Origin: Agapetus fuscipes
Taxonomy: Eukaryota > Arthropoda > Insecta > Trichoptera > Glossosomatidae
Assembly (NCBI GenBank): GCA_951799405.1
Contig: OX637343.1
Location: 16,408,524-16,472,523 of the forward strand
Direction: 5' to 3'
DNA length: 64,000 nt
Shown piece after piece: positions 29,422-40,063 of this stretch. A program made the translations under genes and the position numbers. Under the pieces are notes generated by a model that saw only the letters and a program-made list of their open reading frames with translations, had not been told where the DNA came from and searched no databases. Every line of letters starts with the position of its first letter. Position 1 is the stretch's first letter.

Positions 29422-29684
29422 CTAATCTAATCTAATCTAATCTAAGCTGCAAAGATATATATCATTTAAGATTTATATTAAATGCATTCCCACAAGCAGA
29501 TATGTATAATTTCGCGCTAACATATGCCGCATGTGGACCTACAATATAAAAACCCAATCTCAAATGAACATAAGCCTTGCAACTCTTGCCGTCCTTCCCT
29601 GAAACAGGGGTGACATTGGCAAAGTGAACCAATTTTTTATATTATGGGTGGTCAGCCGCATAACAACCTATAAATCAAGGAACT
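29422..29684 (-). repeat. GATTA-tail family copy, complete
   Basis: Tail of three TAATC units at the left. The 5' end at the right reads CAACCTATAAATCAAGGAAC. Very similar to the copies at 27611, 57882 and 62193 (GCATAACAACC variant), which suggests a young subfamily. Confidence 0.9.
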
Positions 29685-29709
29685 ATGGGGGATTACAGCC
29701 TCAAAGGTA

Positions 29710-30004
29710 CTGCAATGCAAATGCAACTAAGCTACACATACAGTGTAACTTCTTGCCGCGTTATCCTCGAAGGAGTTTGCATGTGGCGAGTGGAACCTAA
29801 TTATTTTTACAGGAAAGGGGGCCAACCTTACGTCAACCACTTCAGTTGATGTATGTAGGTGTTTCTCAGCTCCCGAGGTTGCTGGTTCTCACTTTTTGTA
29901 AATTCTGAGTGAACCATTCCTGTATCGTATTTTATCTCGGTGGGATTCGAACCTGTGCTCACGGCATGGAATGCAATCACTCTACCAAATGAGCTATCGA
30001 TTTC
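29710..30004 (-). repeat. SINE-B copy, body partly deleted
   Basis: Runs from GCAACTAAGCTACACATACA to the head (GGGATTCGAACCTGTGCTC, GAGCTATCGAT). The segment between TGTATCGTATTTT and the box B is shorter than in other copies. Confidence 0.78.
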
Positions 30005-30588
30005 AGTATCACAAATAATTGAATGTTACTTATAAACTAAAGCCGGTCATAGAAAAACGTCAATGATTTAAGCATATCGTAGGTCGAAGTTGATATTATA
30101 AAACAAAATAAATTATATATGTTTATTTTCTTGTTGTTTTATTTTATGTCTTAATGATTTTGCAGTAAATTAAAACACAATACCTTGTTCTCGAAAACAA
30201 TATTATCAATTTATTATCTCGCGTAGGGACTCGGTTATTTTCAAATTCACGGAAACGACCTAAGATTTAATACATTTCTTATAGTTACTATAGCAATGAA
30301 TCCAAGATGTAATAAAGTACGGAGTCAAGTGAATTTAACGTGACGTCTGACGTAAAAATCAGGCAGATTCACAGAAAAAATGTTCACTTTGAAAGCGTTC
30401 CCGAGAAACACTCTTGTCATCACTCAACACCTTTTAAAATAACAATAATGTCAAAGAATTTCCTGGATTTTTTTTGTGAAAGTATAAAAAAAATCTAATA
30501 TATTTCATTTCAATAGGCGTTGTTCATTTTTTTTCACTTACTTGCTTTACTTTTAGAATGGCCGGCAAGCGCAACATATCGCTTCCCC
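30005..30588. other. AT-rich stretch without recognised feature
   Basis: Nothing recognised. Confidence 0.4.
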
Positions 30589-30836
30589 AGTTCTTGTTTA
30601 TCGTATACGCCAATCTTGTAAAATATGACTTTGTCATGCAGTTGTCCTATGAATCAAATTCTACACAATCTGAGCTAAGAAAAACCATAAAACTCGATAA
30701 TGTGAGAGTTCTTTTAAATATTTTTTAAATAAATTTCTTGTTTTCATAAGACACATTGGTCCAGTACACATTCAAACATTGCTCATGTAATTTTTTCTCA
30801 ATGGCGTATACGATAAACAAGAACTAAGGCAGCGAT
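30589..30836 (-). mobile_element. TIR-type MITE, third orientation example
   Basis: Ends TCGCTTCCCCAGTTCTTG and CAAGAACTAAGGCAGCGA. The interior matches 10270-10526 in the opposite orientation (AAGACACATTGGTCCAGTAC). Confidence 0.8.
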
Positions 30837-31043
30837 ATAGTTACAAACTTGGAGTACGTGCGACTGTGCATGCATACATAGAACCATGGAGTTATAATAT
30901 AGGGGAGCGGTAACTAAAGTACTGAATTGGTTCATACTTGTTTCCTCTTGCGCTCCTCTTGTGTCAAACGTTGCAGTGGTACCCCGAATGTACAGCGGCA
31001 ACAATTACAAATATAACGCATAAAATATCACAATGATTATAAT

Positions 31044-31288
31044 ATAATATAATCTAAGTTGCAAGGATATATTCATTGAAAGCTCTCAGATGTATGCCCA
31101 CAAACAAACACGTGTAGTTCGCGCTTACAAATGTTGATTGTGTACTTACAAATAAAATCCTAACCTCAAATGAACATAAGCCCTGCAACTCTTGCCGACA
31201 TTCCCTGAAACAGGGGTGACATTGGCAAAGTGAACCATTTTTTACAGTATGGGTGGTCAGCCTCATACCAACCTATAAGTCAAGGAAA
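31044..31288 (-). repeat. GATTA-tail family copy, second subfamily
   Basis: Near-identical in most of its length to the copies at 33481 and 61029 (GAAAGCTCTCAGATGTATGC). These three form a distinct subgroup without the long ATTAG tail. Confidence 0.88.
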
Positions 31289-31319
31289 ATGAGTGATAAA
31301 ATTAAAATATGTTTTTTTT

Positions 31320-31404
31320 TTTTTTTTAAGAAATCCTGTGCGGGAGACTCCCTAGATTCTAAAGACTCTAGGGGTCTATGACACTTGTTGTAGTGCCGCA
31401 GAGG
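31320..31404 (-). repeat. LINE 3'-UTR fragment
   Basis: TGCGGGAGACTCCCTAGATT and ACACTTGTTGTAGTGCCGCA match, in reverse, the segment after the ORF2 end at 39560-39990 and the piece at 49480-49570. Confidence 0.65.
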
Positions 31405-31638
31405 TGTACAAGCTTGGTCGTCGCTACAAAGCGACAATCTCAAGCAAGACCCAGTTGCTGTAAGGCTGGATGGACCTTTGGTGACCGGTCATTGGTAAAG
31501 GTTTATGAATTTTTCAACCCAGCGAAGAGCACATTCGAAACATAAATGGTATATTTTTGTGCTCCGCCGGGATCCGAATCCACAACCTTCCATTTACGAG
31601 TCCGAAGTGTTGCCAATACGGACTACGGACCGGTCCAA
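31405..31638 (-). repeat. SINE-A copy, 3' truncated, inserted beside LINE 3' UTR
   Basis: Head intact (ATTTACGAGTCCGAAGTG, CGGACTACGGACCGGTCC on the plus strand). The SINE stops at AAGCTTGGTCGTCG, near the point where SINE-A joins SINE-B in the dimers. Confidence 0.82.
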
Positions 31639-32035
31639 TATGTCCGATTATACTCTTTGAAAATATAAAATACTGGCATCAATTTTGGCGATCACAATTT
31701 TTATAACGCGTGTTATCTGTCAACTTTAGCTATTTCCGGTCAAATCGGCAGCCAATTTTTGCAATGGTACCAACATTCAAGATTTTTTTTTTGGGGTAAT
31801 TTTGAGTTTTTTGTAGAAACGAAAATGCAACTGTGAAGTTCTTTGTTCTCTTTCTAACTAAATACCATTTTCGTAAGTAAGTTGAGACAGATATATATGT
31901 CTATTTTCGTTAAAATAACTTTATTAGTCAATTTTTAGAACAGTCTGGCACTGGTATGATGATGATAGTGTTACGAACTAAGAAATAAAAGTACCATATA
32001 CATGTACAATAGTAGTCCATGATGTTGGTAGTGCG
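31639..32035. other. AT-rich stretch without recognised feature
   Basis: Nothing recognised. Confidence 0.4.
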
Positions 32036-32165
32036 TAACATGATGTTCTGGTGTTAGCGAGAGATCGAAGAATTATCTGGAATATGCGAGAAAGACTCTG
32101 GATGAAACTAAAAAAGTAGGTATGTAAGGACCAAAAAAAATGGCGGCTGATGTGTTATGTAGGCG
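32036..32165 (+). pseudogene. RTE-like LINE C-terminal remnant
   Basis: AAGACTCTGGATGAAACTAA and GACCAAAAAAAATGGCGGCT align with the end of the 22143-22484 frame (TLEEMKEVCKDRKKWRL), but with a stop and frame changes. Confidence 0.5.
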
Positions 32166-32259
32166 GCTAAGGCCAAGAATCAATTTTCATTTTTATATAT
32201 GTTTTGTTGATTTTCTAGTGTTTGTTTTTTATAGAACTGGATGTAATTAATTGCTTGTT

Positions 32260-32390
32260 TTCCTTGACTTATAGGTTGGTATGAAGCTGACCACCCATAC
32301 TGTAAAAAATGGTTCACTTTGCCAATATCACCCCAGTGTCAGGGACGGTCGGCCAAAGTTGTTGGGCTTATGTTCATTTGAGGTTTGAAA
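32260..32390 (+). repeat. GATTA-tail 5' half
   Basis: Complete start. It ends after CATTTGAGGTTTGAAAAAA. Confidence 0.83.
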
Positions 32391-32823
32391 AAAAATATAT
32401 AATCCCAATCGAACAAAGTTAGGTGTCTTTTGATTTCCAGCCCCTCAGTGTATATTTTCCAATATCAGCGCCGTGTCACACGGGGCAAGTCAGAATGCCA
32501 TTCCGACAAGTTAAGAGCTAGGAGATATATACTTGCCTGGCAACTGGCACACTCACTAGTTTCCAGTCCATGTTTCCCTCGTATTGATTTATTGTTTGCA
32601 TACAAACGAAACAGAGACACGTATTCACATTTATCTTTAAACGACAACTGGCCATTTTCACTGGCAGGTTTTATTGGCAAAGATTGCTTCTATTGTAGGA
32701 GAATCTATCTTTGTTGTGCATTTGGCATGCAAGGTTTTTGCATTTTGTTCGCAAATGGGTGGCATTGGTAGATAATATACGCAAATTTATTTTCATTCAT
32801 AAAAAGAACCTAGTGGTTAACAC
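32391..32823 (+). other. Unassigned stretch with a 113-codon open frame
   Basis: The frame 32430-32771 is rich in Arg, Tyr and Cys (SPCFPRIDLLFAYKRNRDTY, then DCFYCRRIYLCCAFGM). I do not recognise it. It has no repeat relative in the window. It could be chance or a piece of a host exon. Confidence 0.2.
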
Positions 32824-33079
32824 CACGCTGCCTTGGTTCTTGTTTGCCGTATAGACTATTAAGCTAATTTTACATGAGCAATGTTTGCTGGACCAATGTG
32901 TCTTATAAAACAGGAAATAAATTTCAAAAATATTTAAAACAACTCTCACATTATCGAATTTTACGTTTTTTCTTAGCTCAGATTGTGAAGAATTTGATTC
33001 TTAAGGAAACTGCATTAAATAGTCATATTTGACAGAATTTGTCTATACGTATACGGCAAACAAGAACTGGGGGATCGAC
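32824..33079 (+). mobile_element. TIR-type MITE, near-complete
   Basis: Ends CACGCTGCCTTGGTTCTTG and CAAGAACTGGGGGATCGAC. Strong match to 10270-10526, with the ATGTGTACTG segment deleted. Confidence 0.82.
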
Positions 33080-33130
33080 CAGTTGGCTTTTGAACCTAAA
33101 TATTTTTCACCAGTGGTACAGATACAGTAA

Positions 33131-33157
33131 ATTCCTTAACTTATAGGTTGGTATAAT
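33131..33157 (+). repeat. GATTA-tail 5' stub
   Basis: ATTCCTTAACTTATAGGTTG, then it breaks at the SINE-A start. Confidence 0.6.
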
Positions 33158-33450
33158 GACTGGTCTGTAGTCTAACGGTAGCACTTCGGACTCGTAAATG
33201 GAAGGTTGTGGGTTCGAATCGCGGCGAAGCACAAAAATATGCCATTTATATTTTCAAATTTGCTCTCTCCTGGGTTGAAAAATTCATAAACCTGTACCAA
33301 AGACCAGTCATCAAAAGGTCCATCCAGCCTTACAGCAACTGGGTCTTGCTTGAGAATTGGTGCTTTCTACAGCGACGATTAAACTCGCAGAGGGCTTTTG
33401 AGGTGTGATACACACAAAAACAGCGCTCACAAATAAATAAGCCTAATTTG
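33158..33450 (+). repeat. SINE-A copy, well preserved head
   Basis: TAGTCTAACGGTAGCACTTC, GGACTCGTAAATGG and GTGGGTTCGAATCG give clear box A and box B. There is no 5S head. The 3' end AACAGCGCTCACAAATAAAT lacks a long (ATT)n tail. Confidence 0.87.
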
Positions 33451-33480
33451 ATGAATATGTAAAATAATCTATCATATATC

Positions 33481-33716
33481 ATCTAAGTTGCAAGGATATA
33501 TTCATTCAAAGCTCTCAGATGTATGCGCACAAACAAACACGTGTAGTCCGCGCTTACAAATGCTGATTGTGTACTTACAAATAAAATCCAAACCTCAAAT
33601 GAACATAAGCCCTGCAACTCTTGCCGACATTCCCTGAAACAGGGGTGACATTGGCAAAGTGAACCATTTTTTACAGTATGGGTGGTCAGCCTCATACCAA
33701 CCTATAATTTAAGGAA
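33481..33716 (-). repeat. GATTA-tail family copy, second subfamily
   Basis: Same subgroup as 31044 and 61029, with a complete 5' end (CCAACCTATAATTTAAGGA). Confidence 0.87.
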
Positions 33717-34083
33717 ATAAATTCATTTAAATAAATACTATTCAACAATTCAAAATACAGATCTGCACACAAGTATTTGCACCCGTACAACGGTAGCAAT
33801 CATAGATACGCCCGTTTCCCCGGAAGGATGCGTTGTGTGGAGGGCAGGTTGATGGATTCACTGGGACTCGATACGTGAGCGTTTTCAATTTACCCGCCCG
33901 TCACTACATAGTAACTGTGAGACAACACGTGGCACTGTTTTCCTCTTGATTTATGTATGGGGGATTTCAATAAATTATACAAGAGAAAAACACTTCAAAA
34001 TATTTGTTTAGTCTTGTAGATATTCTCCGTTAAAACTGTGAAAATTTAACAGATTTCGATAAAATTTATTTGTTAAAGTTCAT
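33717..34083. other. Unassigned stretch
   Basis: A GC-richer patch (about 33780-33910) is of unknown origin. Confidence 0.35.
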
Positions 34084-34142
34084 AGGGATTTTTATTTATT
34101 AAACACGATCGGTTTCGGGACCGCAGAACATTCTATCTTCAG
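34084..34142 (-). ncRNA. Degenerate hammerhead-like core (Penelope-like end)
   Basis: On the minus strand: CTGAAGATA, then GAATGTTCTGCGGTCC, then CGAAACCGATC and TTAATAAATAAAA. The same order of blocks occurs at 19118-19231, but CTGATGA is altered and stem II is imperfect. Confidence 0.45.
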
Positions 34143-34261
34143 GTGCAAAATATAATTAATACAAAAGCATGGTTAATACTTATCTATAGAAGGAGAGGGT
34201 GTATGAAGAGGCGTGGCTTAAATGGAAACAATAAAAGGAGGGGCGATGTGTTTAAAATTAA

Positions 34262-34390
34262 ATTTAACCTGCTTTGTTCCTTCTTCAGCCTTTCTCAGTC
34301 CACGCCAAGACGTAGGCCTCCTCTAATCCTCTCCATTTTTGTCCATCGCATCGGCTGTTATGTTCAGCCATCCTCTGCTTGCAGTTCTTT
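34262..34390 (-). pseudogene. LINE C-terminal remnant
   Basis: Frames on the minus strand contain DLKRTASRGWLNITADAMD, then, in another frame, GLEEAYVLAWTEKG. The W-x-x-L-E-E-A-Y ending is common in LINE ORF2 C-termini. The frame switch shows decay. Confidence 0.45.
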
Positions 34391-35164
34391 TTAGATCACA
34401 GGCCATGCCGAAAATAAAAATCTGAAAATTATTTAATAATTACAAAAAATAATGTGGACCCGCCTTAAAGAGACAGGTATGGCCACAACTTTATTGTGGA
34501 AGTCATCCAACGAGCCAAGGAAATACAGCAAGCCGACAAGACTTATGAATATAATAGAAATATTGCTATTTTTGTATTCATATACACCAAATAAAATTTT
34601 AAATAATCATTGATATTTAATCGTATTTTTATTCACATTTCAATCAATTGACAAAACTTGTCAAATGAGGTAAATATAAACAAATACATCACCATACATA
34701 GATAAAAGTCTATAACTGTTCTCTTCATGGGGAGCAGTGTTCTCTTCATAGTATACTATCCCTTGAAGAGAACATTTCCCACTTTTTAGAAAATCAACCA
34801 TCACCTGGAATTGAATACATGAAATCAAAATTACTTTAAGGCATTATAAAATGAATAAATACTCTACATAACTTCATACTCAGTCATTGAAATAGTGAAT
34901 TAGTTTTTAATTTACAGCAAGATGAAAAAAAACGTTCTCTTCATGGTGGTTCTCCCCTATAGTCTACTGTTAATTTGAATGTGTGCCTGTGCCCAGGCAC
35001 GTAGTCGTTGGTATGCGCAACTAGAATAAAATGGAACAATACAGAAGTGAGTGGTAAGGTTCACTATATAAGGGTCTGGTCCGTGTAGACGCTATTTATT
35101 TGGACCGCAATTGTGTAAGAGACCAGAACCGACTGAAACATTAAGCCGTGCAGTCGATAATCCA
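34391..35164. other. AT-rich stretch without recognised feature
   Basis: Contains two related GTTCTCTTCATGG segments (34715-34730 and 34932-34945). No larger structure recognised. Confidence 0.35.
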
Positions 35165-35328
35165 ATTCATTCTAAACTCTAACCTTCAGAGTTTTTCCTG
35201 TCATGCTTTTCAAATGCTTCATTCCCACCGTACATACTTTACTCATTTCGATGTCCATTCACTGTCCATGCTTCCCTTTCATATATCAAAGCTGGTAAAA
35301 GACTCCTAAAATAATTCATCCCTTGCTA
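35165..35328 (-). pseudogene. RTE-like LINE remnant (RT thumb region)
   Basis: Minus-strand frames show LLPALIYE, EAWTVNGHRNE and then AFEKHDRKN-like text. The order resembles LIYGSEAWT...MSK found near the end of RTE-like reverse transcriptases and at 50236-50300. Multiple frame breaks. Confidence 0.45.
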
Positions 35329-35329
35329 T

Positions 35330-35656
35330 TGTTATGTTTTTAGGGTTCAAAAAGTCTTCAAATAAAATAAAACTGGTCTTCTTTGCAGGATATTTATTTT
35401 ACACTTAGATTTATTTAACAGTTTATATATTTTATTTTTACAATTCACATTTATGGTTTAGCAATTTACATTTATTTCACAGTTGGTTGGTGTTTACTTA
35501 CACTGTCTTTCGCGTTTAGAAGAAGACTGTCGTAAATAGACTGACTCCTGCAAGCTGTTCGCGCCCTTTTATACCTCAGTAATAGAATTTACCAGAGGCC
35601 AGATCTGCCAGAACCTTTGAGAGAACGGTCTTCCAAAAGCTTTGAGTACCTACATA
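35330..35656 (-). mobile_element. LTR-like segment with TATA box
   Basis: Plus-strand left end TGTTATGTTTTTAGGGTTC resembles, in complement, the terminus of the LTR at 55930-56446 (TTGAACCCTAA...AACA). On the minus strand GTATAAAAGGGCGC (about 35562-35575) is a good TATA box, and several AATAAA motifs follow. The far end is not defined, and I found no target duplication. Confidence 0.5.
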
Positions 35657-35686
35657 ATGATGATGATTGCAAGTCTAATCTATTCT

Positions 35687-35929
35687 TATCTAAGTTGCAA
35701 AGATATGTTACATTGGAGATTTACATTACATGCATTTTCACAACCAGACACGTAAAAGTTCGCGCTTGCACATGCATCATGTGAACCTACAACATAAAAA
35801 TCAAATCTCAAATAGACATACACCCTGCAACTCTTGCCGTCCTTCCCTGAGACAGGGATGACATTGGCAAAGTGAACCATTTTTACAGCATGGGTGGTCA
35901 GCCGCATACCAACCTATAAGTCAAGGTAC
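35687..35929 (-). repeat. GATTA-tail family copy, first subfamily, short tail
   Basis: Matches the copy at 22584-22849 closely (CATGAACATAC / GCAAGCGCGAAC variant). The tail is only TCTTATCTAAG. Confidence 0.86.
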
Positions 35930-36437
35930 AAGTACTTTCTTCTAATATCTCTTTACCCTCAGTACCTACTTATAATAATTAATCCTAATTATATTCAGCT
36001 CCCATCAGCTGCAAATGTTATATCTACCTACCTTAATATTTATGTGTATTTGCTTTTTACATAACACTATTTTTATTTATTAATTTCTTAAATGGTGCAA
36101 CCCTAAATAGTAATTACTCTAAATATAATCCACGTCAGTTTCGTCACAGTTGCGTCACATTCGCGTCACAGTTGCGTCACATTAAGCTGTCCTGTCGCGT
36201 CAGCGATTACTGCTTTGTTTCAGGTAAAGGCTTGCGTCATATCAGACAAAAGCTGGATACGGGATATCTGACAAAACAGTACATGACTTTATTTTTTGAG
36301 TCACAACGGGCTTAAAAAAAGGTTGCATACATTCTTTGTTTAGCATTTGATATTAAGACTAGAATTTTTTTATTACAATTTGGGATATGTATTGTTTTGA
36401 ATTGATTATTTATGGATTATTAGTTGCGAATTATGTT
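35930..36437. other. Unassigned stretch with an 11-bp tandem repeat
   Basis: At 36142-36183 CGTCAC recurs every 11 bp, at 36142, 36153, 36164 and 36175, alternating between CGTCACAGTTG and CGTCACATT-type units. CGTCA is half of the CRE/ATF palindrome. Nothing else recognised. Confidence 0.55.
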
Positions 36438-36669
36438 TTCTTAACTTATAAGTTGGTATGCGGCTGAACCTCCATGCTGTAAAAAGTGGTTCACTTTGAC
36501 ATTGCCTCCTGTTTCGGGGAAGGTCGGCAAGAGTTGCAGGGTGTATGTGCATTTGAGATTTGTTTTTTTTTGTGTCGGAGGTTTAGATTATACGTGTCTG
36601 CTTATGAGAATACATATAATATTAATCCCAAATATTACATATCTCTGCAACTTAGGTTAGATTAGAATA
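36438..36669 (+). repeat. GATTA-tail family copy, internal deletion
   Basis: Deletion after GTGTCGGAGGTTTAGATTAT removes the GCATGTG segment. The tail is GGTTAGATTAG. Confidence 0.8.
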
Positions 36670-36795
36670 AAATATTATTGTAATGCTTTAAAAGTCTATC
36701 AAAAGTTAGAAAAAAATTTACACAAATACCATAGATTTATTCACATTTATTTTACATTTATTGGTAACGCAGAAATGATTTTATACACATCTGTA

Positions 36796-37031
36796 CACTT
36801 AGTACGAGTTGCAAAACTTGAGAAAAGTAAAGTTTACGGAAAATATTTGAAAGTGATTTCTCCCAAAATCTGCCGTTTTTGTTTCTCACACATTATGGTC
36901 TTAGCAAAAGAGTTACAGTGATGAAGAAAATCAAGTTCAAACAAACAAAAACGGCAGATTTTGGAGGAAATCACTCTTTAATAATTGCCGTAAACTTTAC
37001 ATTACTCAAGTTTTGCAACTCGTACTAAGGG
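36796..37031. mobile_element. Foldback MITE, 236 bp, TA target, second copy
   Basis: TA at 36794-36795 and 37032-37033. Long inverted arms; the right end CTCGTACTAAGGG is the exact family terminus. Same length as the copy at 5375-5610. Confidence 0.87.
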
Positions 37032-38127
37032 TACTGATCATTCAGTTACTTTTGAATGCCGTTTTTTTTTTTGTTGACGTTTGCTTGCCGAGAAAAAAGT
37101 TCCGAATTCAAGAATGTTCCAAAATACTGTCACTTCTCATTCAAGGATATCACCGCACTTTCAACTTCTTCAAATCGTCTCCTTCGGGCATCTCCGTCGT
37201 TCGTCTCCGACGGGCAAATTACCATAAAAGTAGTAATTAAAATGGAGTGGCTATGGAAGTGATTTAGTTCCAATCGACATGATGCACCGTCTTTGACGCC
37301 ATACATTCTTGATAGTGATGTCTCGCTCACGGCATATGAAATATTTTTGTCATTTTCTATAATATAAGCAACGCGTCTCTACTCTGTCTTCAATCTATGT
37401 ACATATCACCATAGAAACCCATAAAATCACCATGGCAACGTTATTTGTTGCTTGTGTTGTTGAAAGTATGAAAATATCTAATAAATTCTGAATTCGAAAA
37501 TGTTCCAACCTCATTGTATAAGGAATGATTTTTACAAGTATCTATTACCGCAAACATAGAAGTTACATGCTTGAATAAGCAAGTACCTACATAATTGAAC
37601 ATCCCTGGTTTTAGAAATGGCTGACACTTTCGCAAGCAAAATATTTCGACAACTAAAAACAAAATTTTATGAAAGTTATCATGTTATATAGTTACTTAAG
37701 TGAAATATTATCCCATTTATTTTCTTTCGCTTAGCAAATGTCCACTTTGGCAAATATTGGTAACACGACTGTTGACAGTTAGAAGGTTACTGATAGACTG
37801 AATTTGGATTTTTGTATGATGAGTGGGTTAGCGCATTCCTAATTCATACAGATTGCTTTCTTAACCAAACTTGTTCTTATACATCGAAGGCTCTTATTAC
37901 GTTCAATCACTTAGAGCTAATCAATACTGCCTACGCTTATAAATTATTAACTTACATAATAAAATAATTAAGGGATTAATATATAATATTTAATCAGAAT
38001 TCTCCCCACGTGAATCGTCTTATTGATAGAGCAACTACATTGGGTAATTATTAAGCTTTATTAAGTGCTACGAGAAGTTCAAAGTAAGCCTCGTTTATAG
38101 ACTGAAAATAAAGAGATCGATTGATAA
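37032..38127. other. Unassigned stretch
   Basis: About 1.1 kb with no repeat recognised. Frames of 60-75 codons (37013-37330) overlap on both strands and are unconvincing. This is one of the few long pieces that could be single-copy host DNA. Confidence 0.4.
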
Positions 38128-38348
38128 TCTATAATTTGCAATGATATAATACTTTCAAAGCTCATATCAAATGCATGCCTACTAACATACACGTGTTAGT
38201 TCGTGTTTACAAATGGTGAATGTGAACTTACAAATTTAAATCCAAACCTCAAATCAACAAACATCCTGAAACAGGGGTGACAATGGCAAAGTGAACCATT
38301 TTTACAGTATGGGTGGTCAGCCTCATTTTAACCAATAAGTCAATGAAT
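38128..38348 (-). repeat. GATTA-tail family copy, second subfamily
   Basis: TCATATCAAATGCATGCC subfamily. Deletion of the TGCAACTCTTGCCGAC segment. Confidence 0.8.
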
Positions 38349-38381
38349 ATTGATAACAAAAAATATTATATTACTCTGATT

Positions 38382-38657
38382 TATTTAGTGAGCGCTGTTT
38401 TTGTGTGAATCACACCTTTTGAGCTCTCTGCAAGCTTGGTCGTCGCTGTAGAAAGCACCAATTCTCAAACAAGACCCAGCTAGTGTAAGGCTGGTTGGAT
38501 CTATGGTGACCGGTCTTTGGTAAAGGCAGTTTAATTTTTCAACTCAAAAAAGAACAAATGTGAAAAATGTAATCTTTTTTCGTACTCCTCCGGGCTTCGA
38601 GCCTATTACCTTACAATTACGAGTCCAATGTGTTAACCACTGGACTATGGACAGGTT
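38382..38657 (-). repeat. SINE-A copy, diverged
   Basis: 3' part TTATTTAGTGAGCGCTG, head ATTACGAGTCCAATGTG with TTAACCACTGGACTATGG. The box-B region is altered (GGGCTTCGAGCC). Confidence 0.8.
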
Positions 38658-38744
38658 GATTGAGTTCTAAGAGATTGCTTGAATTTGGAACAAAACTATA
38701 AGCATATTTTAGTTTCTAAGCAAGCAAACGTCATAATTAATATT

Positions 38745-38783
38745 CCCTATTCCCAAAGATATATTATATCTTTGGGAATAGGG
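38745..38783. other. Perfect 39-bp palindrome
   Basis: Two 19-bp arms (CCCTATTCCCAAAGATATA and its complement) around a single central T. It is not part of any repeat family seen here. Confidence 0.75.
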
Positions 38784-39114
38784 TCCGTAGGAACCAATAC
38801 CAAAATTTAAGCTCTAATTTGGTCAATGCCCATCTGGGAGACCTCCTAAAAACGGAAAAGATAGCTGGACATAAGATTTAAATCGGTAATGAGAAGACAG
38901 TGAAAAAATAGATTACTAAAAAGGTAAAATAAATATTATTAGCCCTTCTGATAAGGTCAGGCATTTTCAAAGCCAGTTTATGTTTTTTTTTTTAACTATT
39001 CACACGATTAACACAAAATGCGTCTTTTACATTCAGGATAAACTTGCTTTGCTAACGTTGAAAAAACACACCCTTAAAATTATCTCAAGTCATAAAATAA
39101 TAGCTAGGAAAATT
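38784..39114. other. Unassigned stretch
   Basis: Nothing recognised. Confidence 0.35.
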
Positions 39115-39358
39115 CAGTGGCGAAGGGTGCCAAACAACTCGATTCCTATCGGTTTCCCTTTTTAAATGGAGAAAAAAATGATAATAAAGTAGACTATATG
39201 GTTTCAATGGGGAAAAAATACGTATTGTTTCTTTGGTTTTAAATGTATTTTTTTTAATATTTTTTTTTACTTTGTGCCTATATTTTTTAACTACTTGGTT
39301 GCCTCATTTTAAAAGTAAAGCCGATCGGAATCGAGTGGTATGGCACCCTTCGCCACTG
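39115..39358. mobile_element. MITE with CAGTGGCGAAGGGTG ends, complete, 244 bp
   Basis: Ends CAGTGGCGAAGGGTGCC and GGCACCCTTCGCCACTG. This is the empty-site reference for the SINE-interrupted copy at 19322-20046. No clear target duplication. Confidence 0.85.
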
Positions 39359-39394
39359 CGTAAGAAAAGCATAAACAAAAAGCGGTAGGAAGTC

Positions 39395-39990
39395 TAAAAC
39401 TATGGTGTTTTCACGACTCATTCCTTTACCAGACTGCCCTCTTATGGAACGAGTTACCGGTATCTGTGCTTTCACCTCAATTTAACCTTTCTCTATTCAA
39501 ATCCAATATCAATCGCCATTTTCGTTCAGTGTCTCAAAACAAAGCAACGCAACACACACCACACCACTGCGCAGCTAACGGCCTTGCAACCGGATAAGGA
39601 CATCAACTACCACATCACCAACACCTCTGCAGCACTATAACAGTGCTATTCTTAAACATGTTGGTCGTCCGTTGAGTCCACGCTTTGACAAACTAATGAT
39701 GCCTGAGCTGCAAGTCTCATCCCCACAGTTATTCTTGCCTACCGAATTTTGTTAATATTTGTATAAATACTAATTAGCTGTTCACTTGTGGCCATCTCGG
39801 ATTGACAGCTCTTTATACAAATATTACCGATATTCGGTAGGTAAGAATAAGCGTGGTGATGAGACTTTCAACCCAGTCATCATTAGTTTGTCAAAGCGTG
39901 GGCTCAACCGACGTCTAAAATGTCCAAGAATGGCACTGTTAGAGTCTCTTGAATCTAGGGAGTCTCCCGCCCAGGGTTCCTGAAAAAAAT
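39395..39990 (+). pseudogene. Jockey/CR1-like LINE 3' end, split by a foldback element
   Basis: The frame near 39409-39560 reads YDSFLYQTALLWNELPVS, then FNLSLFKSNINRHF, a W-N-x-L-P plus F-K-S-x-I-N-x-H ending seen in jockey-like LINEs. The 3' UTR continues CACCAACACCTCTGCAGCAC, is broken at 39641-39938 by an inverted-repeat element, and resumes with TAGAGTCTCTTGAATCTAGG and CTCCCGCCCAGG. A related ORF end lies on the minus strand at 58745-58880. Confidence 0.72.
39641..39938. mobile_element. Foldback element, 298 bp, CAGTG...CACTG
   Basis: Starts CAGTGCTATTCTTAAACATG and ends CCAAGAATGGCACTG. Arms of roughly 145 bp are inverted copies (for example CGCTTTGACAAACTAATGAT against ATCATTAGTTTGTCAAAGCG). 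Inside, 39703-39876 corresponds to the smaller MITE at 25910-26052, so either a MITE sits within a MITE or a core is shared. Confidence 0.78.
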
Positions 39991-40063
39991 AACGACAATA
40001 ATTATATTTTTAATTAAAAAAACTGTTTTTATAACATTGTTTTATTTGCATAGAAACAGACAA

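Noticed and set aside
33158..33232. Functional tRNA gene
   Set aside because: The tRNA-like heads of SINE-A and SINE-B have box A and box B but cannot form a full acceptor stem and continue into SINE bodies.
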